Counted from the first letter of the stretch, positions 44,460-53,590 are shown. The stretch: 64,000 nucleotides of DNA from Chryseobacterium panacisoli (GCF_008274625.1 NZ_VTRU01000002.1:186001-250000), one strand, 5' to 3'. Program-made: numbers and translations. Notes: generated by a model from the letters alone, not told the origin.

Positions 44460-44460
44460 A

Positions 44461-44500
44461 AAAATAAGAACCCTGATGATTCATCAGAGTTCTTATTTTA
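44461..44500. terminator. Bidirectional terminator between convergent genes
   Basis: A long near-perfect inverted repeat, AAATAAGAAC...GTTCTTATTT with inner arms CTGATGA and TCATCAG, lies 3 bp before the stop of the leftward gene, with A and T runs on both sides. Confidence 0.85.
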
Positions 44501-44502
44501 TA

Positions 44503-46032
44503 CTAGTAATTTAATTTCTCCAAACGGATCTTATTGAATTTTTCTTTTTCATTATACTCCCGAAGAAGGATATAGCCTTCTTTTCCTACATACGGAGTTA
44601 CCGCATAATTATCTTTTTCGGAAATAGGAATGATCTCCTGTTTGAATTTTCCGTCAATAATGGTATTGATGAACAAATTCCATCTTTTCTGCTTTGTTAC
44701 TTCATCTTTCTGATAGTCGCGGTAGAAAAATACCACGTCTTTTCCTCCATTGAGGTATTGTGAAAAGAGATAATCGCTGTTTACCCATTTTGATTTTTCT
44801 TTTTCAAAGACCTGTACATTTTTTACTTTGAAGTCTTTATCTGTATAGATATAAACAAGGTCCGTGGTTTTAGGAGCATTATATTGTCCTGCAGGTTTAT
44901 ATTTTTCAGACAGGATACCCACACTTCCATCGTTCATGAAGTACATGTCTTTGGTCTGAAGCATGTAACCACTTTCTACCATACCATTTCTATTGAGTTT
45001 TGGAAGGAAAGCTGAAATATTCGGCTCATAATTGATTGTTTTGGTATCTGCAGTAAAGTTTTTTTTGTCTACCAGCATTCTTGCAAATCCTACTGATTCA
45101 GAATCATCATAGTTTCTTCCCAGCAGAACCACTTTATCATCAAAATTTTTATCATTATCAATCTTTCTGTAATTGGAGTAGAAAGATTCAATATTGTCTA
45201 TGGTATCATCAGATAATCCGGTTACCGGCTTGTTGGACGTTTCTTTTCCGGTTTTCATATCAAGAACCAGGAGACTGAATGATTTCTGCTTTTCATTCAC
45301 TTTCTTCATGATGCAGTACATGTAATTCTCATCTCTTTCCAGAACAGATAGGGTAGAATAAATTTTCTTACTTCCGTCAGTATTGTATTTATATCTCCAA
45401 ACCTCCTTTTTGTTTTCATCAAATCTCATGAGGCTGTTGTTATTTTCATACTTTCCGTAATCTTTATACTCCACGGCAAAGTAGCCGCCTTCTTTCAGCT
45501 CACCTACGGCAGAAACGTAGTTGTACCCTTTATCTTTTTTCTCATCACGGTTTTCCTTACGCTGTTCTTTCCAGCTCTTCGGTTCGTTGATTTCTTTGAA
45601 AGTACCGTTTTCCAGATAGTCATAATATATTTTTCTGGTAATAGAGTTTGTTTTAGGATCAATCACCATAGAAACAGGAGTAAATACTTCCCGGCTTTTT
45701 ACCAGAGAATAATCCATCATCGAAGGTTTTAAAATAATCTGTCCTTTAAAATCGACATACCCTAAATAAGATGCAGCAGTGATATCACCTTCAAACTCTT
45801 TATTGGCAACAGGGTTGAGGTTTTTGTCCAGAATCACATATTCAAATTTTTTGGTCTTATCACCGGATTTTCCGTAAGAATATAGAGAAACGTAGCCGTA
45901 AAGATTGTCTTTATCATCGAATAAAGCATTCATTCCAACGTGATCCCCAGCGGCAAGTGTTGTCAGATCCTGGGTTTGGGAAAATGCAAATGTCTGGATC
46001 AGTCCAAACACTATGAGTGTTATTTTTTTCAT
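44503..46032 (-). CDS. Secreted protein of unknown function, 509 residues
   Basis: I do not recognise this family. A signal peptide (residues 1-19, ending AFSQ) precedes a long beta-rich protein with repeated short strands and charged loops, such as GYVSLYSYGKSGDKTK, YVILDKNLNPVANKEFEGD and VVLLGRNYDDSESVGFARML, a look that suggests a beta-propeller. No catalytic motif, T9SS tail or lipobox is visible, so it is probably periplasmic. It is transcribed alone. Confidence 0.8.
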   Translation of the reverse strand: MKKITLIVFGLIQTFAFSQTQDLTTLAAGDHVGMNALFDDKDNLYGYVSLYSYGKSGDKTKKFEYVILDKNLNPVANKEFEGDITAASYLGYVDFKGQIILKPSMMDYSLVKSREVFTPVSMVIDPKTNSITRKIYYDYLENGTFKEINEPKSWKEQRKENRDEKKDKGYNYVSAVGELKEGGYFAVEYKDYGKYENNNSLMRFDENKKEVWRYKYNTDGSKKIYSTLSVLERDENYMYCIMKKVNEKQKSFSLLVLDMKTGKETSNKPVTGLSDDTIDNIESFYSNYRKIDNDKNFDDKVVLLGRNYDDSESVGFARMLVDKKNFTADTKTINYEPNISAFLPKLNRNGMVESGYMLQTKDMYFMNDGSVGILSEKYKPAGQYNAPKTTDLVYIYTDKDFKVKNVQVFEKEKSKWVNSDYLFSQYLNGGKDVVFFYRDYQKDEVTKQKRWNLFINTIIDGKFKQEIIPISEKDNYAVTPYVGKEGYILLREYNEKEKFNKIRLEKLNY

Positions 46033-46086
46033 GGTTAAAATTTGAGGGATAAAAATAATAAATTAACCCATATGTTGATAAAAATA

Positions 46087-46112
46087 AAAAAGCCCTGAAC
46101 AGGGCTTTTTTT
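46087..46112. terminator. Terminator after glyS
   Basis: Perfect 11-bp arms AAAAAGCCCTG and CAGGGCTTTTT with a two-base loop, flanked by A and T runs; it can work in both directions. Confidence 0.88.
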
Positions 46113-46113
46113 A

Positions 46114-47655
46114 TTATAATTGAGAAAGTAAATTTCTGAAGTTCGTTTTTTCATCAATGATTCGTCTCAACTCTGAAACAGGAACTCTTTCCTGCTGCAT
46201 TGTATCTCTGTCTCTGATGGTTACGGTATGATCAGTAAGAGAGTCGTGGTCAATAGTGATACAGTATGGAGTACCGATGGCATCCTGTCTTCTGTAACGC
46301 TTTCCGATAGCATCTTTTTCTTCGTAGAACAGATTGAAATCATATTTCAGATCATTGAAGATCTTTTCTGCATATTCTGCTAAACCGTCTCTCTTCATCA
46401 AAGGAAGAATGGCTGCTTTAATTGGTGCCAATGCCGGAGGTAAAGATAAAACTGTTCTTTCTGAACCATCTTCCAGTACTTCGTCTCTTAAGCAGTGAGA
46501 GAATATAGAAAGGAATAACCTGTCTAAACCTACTGAAGTTTCCACTACATAAGGAACATAGTTTTCGTTTCTTTCAGGATCAAAGAACTGAAGCTTTCTT
46601 CCTGAGAATTCTTCATGCGCCTTTAAGTCGAAATCTGTTCTTGAGTGAATACCTTCCAACTCTTTAAATCCAAATGGGAAGTTAAATTCAATATCCGCGG
46701 CAGCATTTGCATAGTGAGCCAGTTTCTCATGATCATGGAATCTGTAATTATCATTTCCTAGACCTAAAGCCAAGTGCCAGTTCAGACGTTTTTGCTTCCA
46801 TTGCTCATAGAATTCAAGTTCTGTTCCCGGAGCCACGAAGAACTGCATTTCCATCTGTTCAAATTCACGCATTCTGAAGATAAACTGTCTTGCAACAATC
46901 TCGTTTCTGAATGCTTTACCAATCTGCGCAATACCGAAAGGAAGTTTATGACGTGACGTTTTCTGTACGTTTAAGAAATTAACGAAAATACCCTGAGCCG
47001 TTTCCGGTCTAAGGTAAAGATCCATAGCACTGTCTGCAGAAGCTCCCAGTTTTGTTCCGAACATCAGGTTGAACTGTCTTACTTCCGTCCAGTTTTTAGA
47101 ACCTGTATCAGGATCTGCAATTTCAAGCTCCTCAATCAAAGCTTTTACATCAGCAAGATCTTCATTTTCCAGAGATTTTGCCAGTCTTGAAAGAATAGTT
47201 TCCCTTTTCGCTCTGTATTCCAGAATTTTTGGATTTGTGGCAACAAACTGATCTTTATCGAAAGCATCTCCGAATCTTTTCGCTGCTTTTTCGATTTCTT
47301 TGTTCTCTTTATCTTCAATTTTAGCGCAGTAGTCTTCCACCAAAACGTCTGCTCTGAAACGTTTCTTGGAATCTTTATTATCAATCAATGGATCGTTGAA
47401 AGCGTCTACGTGGCCTGATGCCTTCCATGTTGTCGGGTGCATCAAAATCGCCGAATCAATACCCACAATATTCTCGTTAAGCTGTACCATAGCTTTCCAC
47501 CAGTATTGTTTGATATTATTTTTAAGTTCGGCCCCGTTCTGTCCATAATCATACACAGCGGATAAACCATCATAGATCTCACTCGATGGGAAAATAAAAC
47601 CATATTCTTTAGCGTGAGAAATCACTTTCTTGAAAACATCTTCTTGCTTTGCCAT
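46114..47655 (-). CDS. glyS: Glycine--tRNA ligase (homodimeric, eukaryote-like type)
   Basis: This class II synthetase charges tRNA(Gly). At 513 residues with one chain it is the alpha2 type, not the alpha2beta2 type of Escherichia coli. Class II motifs are visible: motif 2 around FRNEIVARQFIFRMREFEQMEMQFF and motif 3 around ETSVGLDRLFLSIF, and motif 1 near LMFGTKLG...LRPETAQGIFVNF. A C-terminal anticodon-binding domain follows with LPPALAPIKAAILPL. The start is supported by a -7 element upstream. Confidence 0.97.
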   Translation of the reverse strand: MAKQEDVFKKVISHAKEYGFIFPSSEIYDGLSAVYDYGQNGAELKNNIKQYWWKAMVQLNENIVGIDSAILMHPTTWKASGHVDAFNDPLIDNKDSKKRFRADVLVEDYCAKIEDKENKEIEKAAKRFGDAFDKDQFVATNPKILEYRAKRETILSRLAKSLENEDLADVKALIEELEIADPDTGSKNWTEVRQFNLMFGTKLGASADSAMDLYLRPETAQGIFVNFLNVQKTSRHKLPFGIAQIGKAFRNEIVARQFIFRMREFEQMEMQFFVAPGTELEFYEQWKQKRLNWHLALGLGNDNYRFHDHEKLAHYANAAADIEFNFPFGFKELEGIHSRTDFDLKAHEEFSGRKLQFFDPERNENYVPYVVETSVGLDRLFLSIFSHCLRDEVLEDGSERTVLSLPPALAPIKAAILPLMKRDGLAEYAEKIFNDLKYDFNLFYEEKDAIGKRYRRQDAIGTPYCITIDHDSLTDHTVTIRDRDTMQQERVPVSELRRIIDEKTNFRNLLSQL

Positions 47656-47674
47656 AATTTTTACATCTGATGTG

Positions 47675-47682
47675 CAAAAATA
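47675..47682 (-). promoter_or_regulatory. -7 promoter element of glyS
   Basis: Read leftward it is TATTTTTG, exact TAnnTTTG, 19 bp before the glyS start. Confidence 0.55.
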
Positions 47683-47703
47683 ATGTTTTTTATTGGGAAA
47701 ATA

Positions 47704-47904
47704 TTAATACCTGTAAGATCCTACATTAGAGATGGTCATTAAGAAGCATCCTCCTATACCAATAATAAATAAAATACCTGCAATAACAAACAGTAATATC
47801 TTTGCTATCCTGTATTTTTTTAAGGGTACAAAAAGAATTGTAGCAATCGTTATAAGAACAGCGATTACGATCAATTTTACAAAAAAACCAAAATAGTCTG
47901 TCAT
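47704..47904 (-). CDS. Small two-span membrane protein, 66 residues
   Basis: The product has two hydrophobic segments, about residues 8-27 and 34-55, separated by a short basic loop (KKYRIAK), and no other domain. It looks like a small integral inner-membrane protein of unknown function. The ATG start and gene-like composition favour a real gene, but no family is recognised. Confidence 0.6.
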   Translation of the reverse strand: MTDYFGFFVKLIVIAVLITIATILFVPLKKYRIAKILLFVIAGILFIIGIGGCFLMTISNVGSYRY

Positions 47905-47994
47905 TTTAAAAAAAATTAAGGTAAAACCTTTTACTAATATAAACCTTTTATTTGAAATTTAATAGCGGAGCCGGGAACCTGCTTTTGCTACTCG

Positions 47995-48041
47995 CTTTTC
48001 TGGATTTTGCGGCGGCGAAGCCGCCGCAAAATCCAGAAAAG
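47995..48041. repeat. GC-rich near-perfect palindrome
   Basis: Two perfect 22-bp arms (47995-48016 and 48020-48041) enclose a 3-bp loop. The centre is GC-rich (GCGGCGGC, GCCGCCGC) in a very AT-rich genome. It lies in the leader or promoter region of the truC-like gene. Such elements can be REP-type repeats, transcript stabilizers or folded single-stranded DNA sites. Confidence 0.85.
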
Positions 48042-48087
48042 AGCTCAAACATACCGCTCAATCAGGGCTAAATCGGTCGAAAATTTC

Positions 48088-48095
48088 TACTTTTG
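48088..48095 (+). promoter_or_regulatory. -7 promoter element of the truC-like gene
   Basis: TACTTTTG matches TAnnTTTG exactly and ends 4 bp before the chosen ATG, implying a leaderless or nearly leaderless transcript. Confidence 0.55.
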
Positions 48096-48099
48096 CACC

Positions 48100-48795
48100 A
48101 TGTTAGAAATTCTGTATCGCGACGAGCATATTATTGCCATCAACAAACCCAGCGGACTATTGGTTCATAAATCTTTCTATGCGGGAGAAGCAGATGCATA
48201 TGCTATTCAGGAGTTGAAGAAACAAATTGGACAAAAAGTGTTTCCTGTACATCGGTTAGACCGGAAAACTTCGGGGGTGCTGCTGTTTACTTTAGATAAA
48301 GATACGCTTAGAATCATGAGCGAACAGTTTGCATCACGCGAAGTGGAGAAGAAATATCTGGCAATTCTCCGGGGTTGGGCAAAAGAAGAAGAGACGATTG
48401 ATTATGATTTAATTAATGAAAATGAAGTTAAGCAAAATGCAGTTACATACTATCGCCGTTTGCAAACTTCGGAAATAGATTTGCCTTTTTTAAAACATCA
48501 GACTTCGAGATATTGTTTGGTAGAAGCAATCCCTGAAACGGGAAGATTTCATCAGTTGAGAAAACATTTTAAACATATTCTGCATCCCATTTTAGGCTGC
48601 AGAAAACATGGCTGCAATAAACAAAATAAGCTGTGGCTTCAAACATTTGAGATCAATAAAATGACGCTTCACGCTCATCAATTGATTTTTAACCATCCTA
48701 TCTCTAACGAAAGAATTACGGTAAATGCGACTATAGATGAAGAGTTCAAAAGCATAGGGGACATCCTGAATTTTGATCTGAGTGCATACTCTTAG
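48100..48795 (+). CDS. truC: tRNA pseudouridine synthase, TruC-like (RluA family)
   Basis: This 231-residue enzyme converts uridine to pseudouridine, in TruC at position 65 of tRNAs. The catalytic Asp sits in HRLDRKTSG, the RluA/TruC motif II, and PSGLLVHKSF and GRFHQLRKHF match the family; there is no S4 domain, as in TruC. The frame is open 93 bp further upstream, but that part would encode the palindrome as an Arg-rich run, so the ATG in front of LEILYRDEHII is the start. Confidence 0.9.
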   Translation: MLEILYRDEHIIAINKPSGLLVHKSFYAGEADAYAIQELKKQIGQKVFPVHRLDRKTSGVLLFTLDKDTLRIMSEQFASREVEKKYLAILRGWAKEEETIDYDLINENEVKQNAVTYYRRLQTSEIDLPFLKHQTSRYCLVEAIPETGRFHQLRKHFKHILHPILGCRKHGCNKQNKLWLQTFEINKMTLHAHQLIFNHPISNERITVNATIDEEFKSIGDILNFDLSAYS

Positions 48796-49160
48796 TTTAA
48801 AAATAAACTATTAAATCTACTAATTTCACCTGATCTCACTCCATTCAGTAATAGCGGAGATATTTCTCCACTCATTTTTTAACGCAATGTTCGCAAAGTT
48901 TAACTAATACTTGTTTTCTATTTCCGATTGCAAAGGTGCTTCGTTCAGCAAAGACTGTTGCGCGCACTTCGCTAAATGAAATGCCCTTACAAACAAAATG
49001 TTTTCAGGATGATCGGAACTTTTGCGATCATGGCGTTTTAAAAATTTATTTTACCGGTATTTTATTCTTATAGATATCGTATATCAAACATTTTGATAAA
49101 ATATCATACATCAATCGAGCATTAATTTTAAAATGAGTAATTTTGTAAAACTTTTTTTCA
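48796..49160. other. Non-coding region between the truC-like gene and pyrD
   Basis: About 365 bp without a gene-like frame. It contains CGCAATGTTCGCAAAG-type sequence near 48883 and a 7-bp-arm inverted repeat, ATGATCG...CGATCAT (49009-49031). Its composition looks like decayed dispersed repeat; the final 60 bp must hold the pyrD promoter, but no exact TAnnTTTG is present there. Confidence 0.4.
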
Positions 49161-50198
49161 ATGTACAAATCGCTCATTCGTCCGATTCTTTTCAAATTTG
49201 ATCCTGAAGATGTTCATCACTTTACATTTTCAATGCTTAAGAATTTTGGATTTCTCACTAAATTATTTTTCCCAAAACCTATTGAAGACAAACGTCTGGA
49301 AAGAGAAGTTTTCGGATTGAAATTTAAAAATCCTGTCGGATTGGCAGCTGGTTTCGATAAAAATGCAGTGTTGTTCAACGAATTGGGAGACTTAGGTTTC
49401 GGGTTTGTAGAAATTGGAACGGTAACCCCAAGAGCACAGGCCGGAAATCCTAGAAAAAGATTGTTCCGTCTTATTGAAGATGGAGGAATTATCAACAGAA
49501 TGGGATTCAACAATGATGGTCTCGAAGCGGCAATTGAAAAACTGAAGTCCAACAAAGGAAAAATAATCATCGGGGGGAACATCGGAAAAAATACAGATAC
49601 AAGCCCGGAAAACTATACTCAGGATTATCTGGACTGTTTTGAAGGTCTTCATCCTCACGTAGATTACTTTGTACTCAACGTAAGCTGTCCGAATGTAGGA
49701 AGCCACGCCAAACTTGAAGATGTAGAATATCTGAGAGAGCTGATCACAGAAGTGAAGAAAATAAACCTGTCAAAATCTGTACAGAAACCCATCTTACTGA
49801 AAATTGCACCGGATCTTAACAATAATCAATTAGATGAAATCATTGAACTGATCGCGGAAACAAAGATTGATGGTATTGTAGTGTCCAATACCTCAGTGAA
49901 CAGAGAAGGTCTGAAAACCTCCCCGGAAGTTCTAGAACAGATAGGAAACGGAGGATTAAGCGGAAAACCTATTCGTGAAAGAAGTACAAAAATGATTAAG
50001 TACCTTTCTGATAAAAGTAACAGAGCATTCCCAATCATTGGAGTAGGAGGAATACATTCGGCAAAAGACGCTATGGAAAAAATAGATGCAGGAGCCACAT
50101 TGGTTCAGTTATACACCGGATTTATTTATGAAGGCCCGGAACTGATCAACGAAATCAATCAGGAAATTCTGAAAAGAGCCAGCAGATTACCAAGATAA
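49161..50198 (+). CDS. pyrD: Quinone-dependent dihydroorotate dehydrogenase (class 2)
   Basis: PyrD oxidizes dihydroorotate to orotate in pyrimidine synthesis and passes electrons to quinone. The 345-residue protein has the class 2 N-terminal membrane-associated extension ([20 protein letters not shown]), then [32 protein letters not shown] with the catalytic Ser region, and the FMN-binding [16 protein letters not shown] segment. Length and motifs exclude class 1 cytosolic enzymes. Confidence 0.97.
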   Translation: MYKSLIRPILFKFDPEDVHHFTFSMLKNFGFLTKLFFPKPIEDKRLEREVFGLKFKNPVGLAAGFDKNAVLFNELGDLGFGFVEIGTVTPRAQAGNPRKRLFRLIEDGGIINRMGFNNDGLEAAIEKLKSNKGKIIIGGNIGKNTDTSPENYTQDYLDCFEGLHPHVDYFVLNVSCPNVGSHAKLEDVEYLRELITEVKKINLSKSVQKPILLKIAPDLNNNQLDEIIELIAETKIDGIVVSNTSVNREGLKTSPEVLEQIGNGGLSGKPIRERSTKMIKYLSDKSNRAFPIIGVGGIHSAKDAMEKIDAGATLVQLYTGFIYEGPELINEINQEILKRASRLPR

Positions 50199-50206
50199 AA
50201 ATATAG

Positions 50207-50233
50207 AGAGAGTTATTGTGACTCTCTTTTTTA
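50207..50233 (+). terminator. Terminator after pyrD
   Basis: Arms AGAGAGT and ACTCTCT with a 7-bp loop and a run of T; it overlaps the stop region of the convergent gene. Confidence 0.8.
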
Positions 50234-51118
50234 TTTTGACTTTACCACGGATGCGTTTTTGATATCTACAGTAAGTGTGTGGGCAGGGCTGCTTTCTGAC
50301 TTGCCTATTTTATATTGTATTGTCTGTCGGTCTTTAGATTTTGTTTTGGTAACATCATAAATATTTTCCAGGCAGCTTTCAATTAGAAATTCCTCATAAT
50401 TTTTATAATTCCAGTCTTTTGTGAAATAAAGGACTCTGTAGCCTTTTTCTCCTTCACTTGCTCCACATCTTCCGCAGGCATTGAGGTTGGATGAATGCTC
50501 AAAATACAGTAATATCCGGTTTCTGCTTTCACCTGATGAATAGGAAATCAATTCATTTCCTCCATGCTGATTAATAAAATCAAAGGTATTGATCTTTTTA
50601 TGATTGGGTAATATCAGATAATTGTTATAGCGGTAGATCATATCATTTCCGGTAAAAAGCTTTGCAGGCTGCTTTTTTTTATCCAGATAAAAATTTCCCT
50701 GAATTGTGGTTTCTTTGGTGTCATTTTGATTGAAAATGATTGATTCTTTGGGAGCTAACGATTGTGCTGTTTCATTTGCTTTTTCTACGGTTTGTGGCGA
50801 TGTGATTTGCTCTTTCAATATTTTTGAATTCATTTTTTGCTTAGTGCCGAAGTTATATAAGGACAATTTCCCATAATCATAAACTCCCGTAACAGCAATT
50901 TTCTTCTGATACTTATCATAGTAATACCATCCGTCTACAAAATACTGATAGAGACTGCAGTCAGCGATTCCTGAAAACTGAAGCTGCATGGTAATGGGAA
51001 CACCTGCAATTTCTCCTTTGAAAATTTGCGAAGAATCTGTTATTTTCTTTAATTCTACTTTCTGACCGAGAAAAAATGTGAGAAAAAAGAAAAAGAATAC
51101 AGCAAAAATTTTTTTCAT
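50231..51118 (-). CDS. Secreted protein of unknown function, 295 residues
   Basis: I do not recognise the family. A signal peptide (residues 1-18, Phe-rich, ending FFLG) precedes a first domain in which YQYFVDGWYYYDKYQKKIAVTGVYDYGKLSLYNFG suggests an Ile/Tyr-rich beta fold seen in proteins that report on reaction to polymer chains; a second domain contains two close Cys residues in NACGRCGASEG, a possible disulfide or metal site. It has no catalytic motif or sorting tail. It runs together with the DUF445 gene upstream. Confidence 0.75.
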   Translation of the reverse strand: MKKIFAVFFFFFLTFFLGQKVELKKITDSSQIFKGEIAGVPITMQLQFSGIADCSLYQYFVDGWYYYDKYQKKIAVTGVYDYGKLSLYNFGTKQKMNSKILKEQITSPQTVEKANETAQSLAPKESIIFNQNDTKETTIQGNFYLDKKKQPAKLFTGNDMIYRYNNYLILPNHKKINTFDFINQHGGNELISYSSGESRNRILLYFEHSSNLNACGRCGASEGEKGYRVLYFTKDWNYKNYEEFLIESCLENIYDVTKTKSKDRQTIQYKIGKSESSPAHTLTVDIKNASVVKSK

Positions 51119-51145
51119 GGTTGGGGTATTGTGGATTTTAGTTTT

Positions 51146-52390
51146 TTAAATGAAAAAGTGAGCAATGGTGTAGATGATCAGTCCCACCAGGCCCCCTACC
51201 AGTGTTCCATTGACCCGGATAAACTGCAGATCTTTTCCCACTTCCAGTTCCAATTTTTCACTGAGTTCTTTTCCCTGCCAGTTTCCAACGGTCGTACTGA
51301 TGAGGTTGCCGAATTGGTGGGTGTTTTTCAGAATGTATTTATAAGCCGTTACCCGAACCCAATGGTCAATTTTGTTCTGAAGATTTTCATCTGTCTTTAA
51401 GTTTTGTGCAAACTCATTCAGGTTTTTAGAAAGATAGTTTTTTAATGCAGAATGCTCTTCCTGAAGCTCTTTCATCAGTGTTTTTTTGATAGAAACCCAG
51501 ATGTCATTGGAATACTCATCCAGTTTATCATTTTTCAGAAGTCCGTTTTTGATCGTTTTAAACTCTTCATCCCATTTTGGATCTTCTTTCAGATCAACGG
51601 AAAATTCATAAATTTTCTGTGTAATCAATTCTCTTACTTCATGCTGAGGATCTTCTTCTATTTCTTTAAAAAAATCAGAAAGTCCGTCGGTAATTTTATC
51701 CGCAATTTTATTATCTACAAAAGATGGAATGAATGAATAACTGCCTTTCTTTACACGTTCCTGAATCATTTCATCATTTTCAATGATATATTCTTTGATT
51801 TGTTTTGAAAGATTGGTGATGATTCTCTGATGATCGTTTTTTTCCAGAATATAACCTATTCCGTTTCCAACTACTTTATTAAGCTTAATATCATCGGTCA
51901 TTTCAGACACCTTTTTGCTGATGAACTGGCTTACCGTGGAGTTATCCAGTTTATTGAGAATATCAAGAACAATATCTGAAAGGTTTTTAATCAAAATTTC
52001 CTGGCTTTTTTCCTTTGCCAGCCATTCTCCTACAAAATTGGAAACTTTAAGCTTTTGGATGTAAGGACGTATATTTTGAGGAGAGAGGAAGTTACCGACT
52101 ACAAAACTTCCAAGATTGTCTCCCAGTCTCTGTTTACTGTTTTCAATCAGATTGGTGTGAGGAATAGGAAGCCCCAGAGGATGACGGAATAATGCAGTTA
52201 CTGCAAACCAGTCCGCAAGTGCACCTACCATAGCAGCTTCAGCAAAGGCTCGCACATAACCGATCCAATGAGAGTTATTAGACTTCTGTAAAATAGTGGT
52301 AACAATGAAAATAACGGCCATCAGAACAAATAATCCGGTGGCAAATGCTTTATATTTTCTCAGTTGTTTTCTTTTTGCTTCGTCATTCAT
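51146..52390 (-). CDS. DUF445-family membrane protein
   Basis: The 414-residue protein has the DUF445 pattern: an N-terminal transmembrane segment (about 15-34), the signature AFAEAAMVGALADWFAVTALFRHPLGLPIPHT, a long helical middle, and a second membrane segment near the C terminus (GGLVGLIIYTIAHFF). The function of the family is unknown; some members are called YheB. Its -7 element lies just before the ATG, so its leader is minimal. Confidence 0.9.
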   Translation of the reverse strand: MNDEAKRKQLRKYKAFATGLFVLMAVIFIVTTILQKSNNSHWIGYVRAFAEAAMVGALADWFAVTALFRHPLGLPIPHTNLIENSKQRLGDNLGSFVVGNFLSPQNIRPYIQKLKVSNFVGEWLAKEKSQEILIKNLSDIVLDILNKLDNSTVSQFISKKVSEMTDDIKLNKVVGNGIGYILEKNDHQRIITNLSKQIKEYIIENDEMIQERVKKGSYSFIPSFVDNKIADKITDGLSDFFKEIEEDPQHEVRELITQKIYEFSVDLKEDPKWDEEFKTIKNGLLKNDKLDEYSNDIWVSIKKTLMKELQEEHSALKNYLSKNLNEFAQNLKTDENLQNKIDHWVRVTAYKYILKNTHQFGNLISTTVGNWQGKELSEKLELEVGKDLQFIRVNGTLVGGLVGLIIYTIAHFFI

Positions 52391-52395
52391 ATTCT

Positions 52396-52412
52396 CAAAT
52401 TTACTAAATTTG
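52396..52412. promoter_or_regulatory. Back-to-back divergent -7 elements (DUF445 and msrB)
   Basis: CAAATTTA at 52396-52403 reads leftward as TAAATTTG, and TAAATTTG at 52405-52412 reads rightward. One base separates them, forming a 17-bp perfect inverted repeat. Polymerase cannot occupy both at once. Confidence 0.65.
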
Positions 52413-52473
52413 GTTATGAAACCGTTTAATCTTAATAAAAGCTTTTAAACCTCAAAACTTTTGGGATTAAAGA

Positions 52474-53013
52474 ATGAAATTTACGATGAAATTTTTAGTT
52501 TCAATCACCTTATTATTTTTTCTGCAGGCTTGTACGCAGAAATACGAACCTATTAAAACCTCCTCTATGGAAAATACAGAAGCAAAAAACAATCCATACT
52601 ATTCCAGAACTGATACTGCAAAACTTAATATTTCCAACGAAGAATGGAAAAAAATCCTTGCGCCGGATTTATATGCAATTGCCAGGGAAGCAGCAACAGA
52701 AAGAGCTTTTACAGGAAAATATAACGAATTTGATGAGATAGGAGAATATTATTGTGCCGTTTGTGGAAATCACCTGTTCCGTTCTACATCAAAATTTTCC
52801 AGCAGCTGCGGCTGGCCAAGTTTTTTTGAAGCGGATAAAGAAGGAGTCTATTATATAAGAGATCAGTCTTATGGAATGGATCGGGTAGAAGTGCTTTGTA
52901 AAAGATGCGATTCCCATCTGGGACACGTTTTCGATGACGGTCCAAAACCTACAGGATTAAGATACTGTATGAATTCCGTAAGCCTTGAGTTTGTAGCTGA
53001 TTCTAAGAAGTAA
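52474..53013 (+). CDS. msrB: Peptide-methionine (R)-S-oxide reductase, lipoprotein form
   Basis: MsrB reduces the R form of methionine sulfoxide in proteins. The 179-residue protein has two CxxC zinc sites (CAVCGNH and CKRCDSH), the signature SSCGWPSF, and the catalytic Cys165 in RYCMNSVSLEF. A hydrophobic start with lipobox Cys20 (LQAC) directs it to the periplasmic face of a membrane, so it would repair exported proteins. A second ATG four codons on is also possible. It pairs with a small gene 7 bp downstream. Confidence 0.95.
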   Translation: MKFTMKFLVSITLLFFLQACTQKYEPIKTSSMENTEAKNNPYYSRTDTAKLNISNEEWKKILAPDLYAIAREAATERAFTGKYNEFDEIGEYYCAVCGNHLFRSTSKFSSSCGWPSFFEADKEGVYYIRDQSYGMDRVEVLCKRCDSHLGHVFDDGPKPTGLRYCMNSVSLEFVADSKK

Positions 53014-53020
53014 ACATGAA

Positions 53021-53398
53021 ATGAAAGAACCGGAGTTGTTTGAGGAACGTAAACTTGTATGGCTGGCGCTTTCTGATTTATATCTGGATACAGAACTTCA
53101 GGAATGGCAATTTCAGTATATGACCGGAATTTTTCTTAAAAGTCCTTTTAGTTTTGAAAAGATTAAAAAGATAGATCAATATGAAATTTTTCCCGTTCTT
53201 TTTTCTAATCTGCTGAATCCGGCTGGCGAATGGGCTGGCTTTGAAGAAAAAAGATTAGTTAAAAATATTATGAACTGGATGGAATCCCGAAGTGAGCTGG
53301 ATATTCTTGCTATCAAATGTATTTATCCAATATATGAACAGGTAAATAGAGATTATTGGAAAAGACTTGAAGAAATCTATAATCAGATAGGTTTCTGA
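53021..53398 (+). CDS. Small conserved protein, DUF7079-like
   Basis: The 125-residue soluble protein shows RKLVWLALSDLYLDTELQ followed by IFPVLFSNLLNPAGEWAGFEEKRL, a pattern I associate with the DUF7079 family, whose members are small helical proteins of unknown function in many bacteria. It has no signal peptide. It follows msrB by 7 bp and is probably in the same transcript, but no functional link is evident. Confidence 0.75.
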   Translation: MKEPELFEERKLVWLALSDLYLDTELQEWQFQYMTGIFLKSPFSFEKIKKIDQYEIFPVLFSNLLNPAGEWAGFEEKRLVKNIMNWMESRSELDILAIKCIYPIYEQVNRDYWKRLEEIYNQIGF

Positions 53399-53552
53399 CT
53401 TTCCAATGGAAGGAAACCTTGAGTGTTTATGAGCCTTGATGTATTTCGAATTCTCAAAAATGAGTGCTTTAATTCAAAGAATCAGGACGTTAAAGTTTCT
53501 TAAATAGCGTTAAACTTTTTAGAGTTATAACCCCTTGGTAATTATGTTTTTA

Positions 53553-53560
53553 TAATTTTG
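53553..53560 (+). promoter_or_regulatory. -7 promoter element of the L,D-transpeptidase gene
   Basis: TAATTTTG matches TAnnTTTG exactly, 30 bp before the start codon; a TTG at 53535-53537 gives a 15-bp spacing, somewhat short. Confidence 0.55.
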
Positions 53561-53590
53561 CCCCACTAATTTGGATTTATATAGTATTGA

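Noticed and set aside
48007..48099. N-terminal extension of the truC-like protein (Arg-rich)
   Set aside because: It would be encoded by the palindrome and is separated from the enzyme by a promoter element; the family start matches the ATG at 48100.
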